NCBI GenBank assembly: GCA_013698435.1 | Contig: JACCVA010000477.1 | Location: forward strand, 1-6,771 | DNA length: 6,771 nucleotides | Direction: 5' to 3' | Source of the DNA: Nocardioidaceae bacterium | GTDB taxonomy: Bacteria > Actinomycetota > Actinomycetes > Propionibacteriales > Nocardioidaceae | Position numbers and translations under genes: made by a program | Notes under the pieces: generated by a model | Told to the model about the DNA's origin: nothing | The model's database searches: none | The model's input: only the letters and a program-made list of their open reading frames with translations | Part shown: piece by piece, positions 6,401 to 6,771 of the stretch | Layout: the number at the start of each line of letters is the position of its first letter | How positions within the stretch are numbered: the stretch's first letter is position 1

Positions 6401-6771
6401 CTATGGGGTGGCGGTGGCGACGCCTTCGTAGGTCGCGGCGACGAGCTTGGGTCCGCCCGGGCTGTAGTAGGTGTCCAGGCGGCTGACGGTGAGACCGGCT
6501 GCTCGGATGAGCGCTGGGATGTCTCGGTTCAGGTTGCAGCCGCACGCGAGGCGCTGGTTGAGGCTGTTGAAGCGCTCTTGCCACCTGCGTACGCCTTCGT
6601 CCGGGGCGGCACCATGCTCGACGAAGTGCAACGTGCCGCCCGGACGCAGCACACGCCGGACCTCACGCAGCGCGGCAACCGGGTCGGGAATGGTGCACAA
6701 CGTCCACGTGCTCAAGACGGCGTCGGCCGAGTGGCTTTCGAGGTCCAGGGACTGGCCGTCGCGACCGCAGA
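6401..6771 (-). CDS. Class I SAM-dependent methyltransferase, C-terminal part (gene runs off right edge)
   Basis: About 123 codons of the C-terminal half are visible, open to the window edge. SADAVLSTWTLCTIPDP matches the strand-4 region of UbiE/Methyltransf_11-type enzymes, and EVRRVLRPGGTLHFVEHG matches their post-motif helix and strand 5. The later pattern CGCNLNRDIPALIRAAGL is typical of a subgroup of small bacterial methyltransferases with a conserved Cys-x-Leu/Asn-Arg segment, similar to METTL7-like proteins. The SAM-binding glycine loop lies outside the window. A TTG at 6715 could be mistaken for a start, but conserved sequence continues upstream in frame (GRDGQSLDLESHSADAV), so the real start is beyond 6771. 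Substrate unknown. The 93 bases between this stop and the DUF2695-like gene hold no clear terminator or promoter. Confidence 0.88.
   Translation of the reverse strand, partial: CGRDGQSLDLESHSADAVLSTWTLCTIPDPVAALREVRRVLRPGGTLHFVEHGAAPDEGVRRWQERFNSLNQRLACGCNLNRDIPALIRAAGLTVSRLDTYYSPGGPKLVAATYEGVATATP

Noticed and set aside
1..6771. Search for CRISPR arrays, tRNA/rRNA genes, transposases, toxin-antitoxin pairs or a novel defence cluster
   Set aside because: No direct repeat array, cloverleaf-like gene, integrase or transposase motif, or paired small genes were seen; the window is explained by core genes.

Overview
The window reads as chromosomal DNA of a high-GC Gram-positive bacterium (Actinomycetota). 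The reasons are very G+C-rich codon use, GTG starts, tightly overlapping genes, the gene order amtB-glnK-glnD-ffh (as in Streptomyces and relatives), a candidate GlnR operator, and a DUF2695-like protein typical of actinobacteria. I cannot fix the family or genus.

Layout. Positions 1-1413 (minus) hold most of ffh, the signal recognition particle GTPase, whose C-terminal end runs off the left edge. Positions 1487-4897 (minus) are a compact nitrogen operon transcribed amtB, then glnK (P-II), then glnD. The genes overlap by 4 and 26 bases, so translation is probably coupled. Upstream of amtB, at 5004-5041, four pentamers at the exact 11-base spacing of a GlnR box suggest nitrogen-responsive control. 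On the other side of this intergenic region a plus-strand gene (5181-5876) encodes a small alpha/beta-hydrolase-like protein. It converges on a minus-strand DUF2695-like gene (5900-6307). The right end holds the C-terminal part of a SAM-dependent methyltransferase (minus, running off the edge).

How the genes work together: AmtB passes ammonium inward. P-II (GlnK) reads cellular energy and 2-oxoglutarate and gates AmtB. GlnD adds or removes a nucleotide on Tyr51 of P-II according to nitrogen status. GlnR, if the operator is real, would switch the set on under nitrogen limitation. Ffh is a housekeeping neighbour with no functional link.

The most unusual observation is that GlnD stops at 577 residues, just after its HD domain. 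It has no room for the two C-terminal ACT domains that normally sense glutamine. Its last ~27 codons lie in a 58-base element with perfect 16-base inverted arms (1513-1570). This looks like a deletion or insertion scar, and it predicts a P-II modifying enzyme that no longer responds to glutamine in the usual way. The rest is ordinary core genome. I saw no CRISPR array, transposase, tRNA or rRNA, and no clear new multi-gene system.
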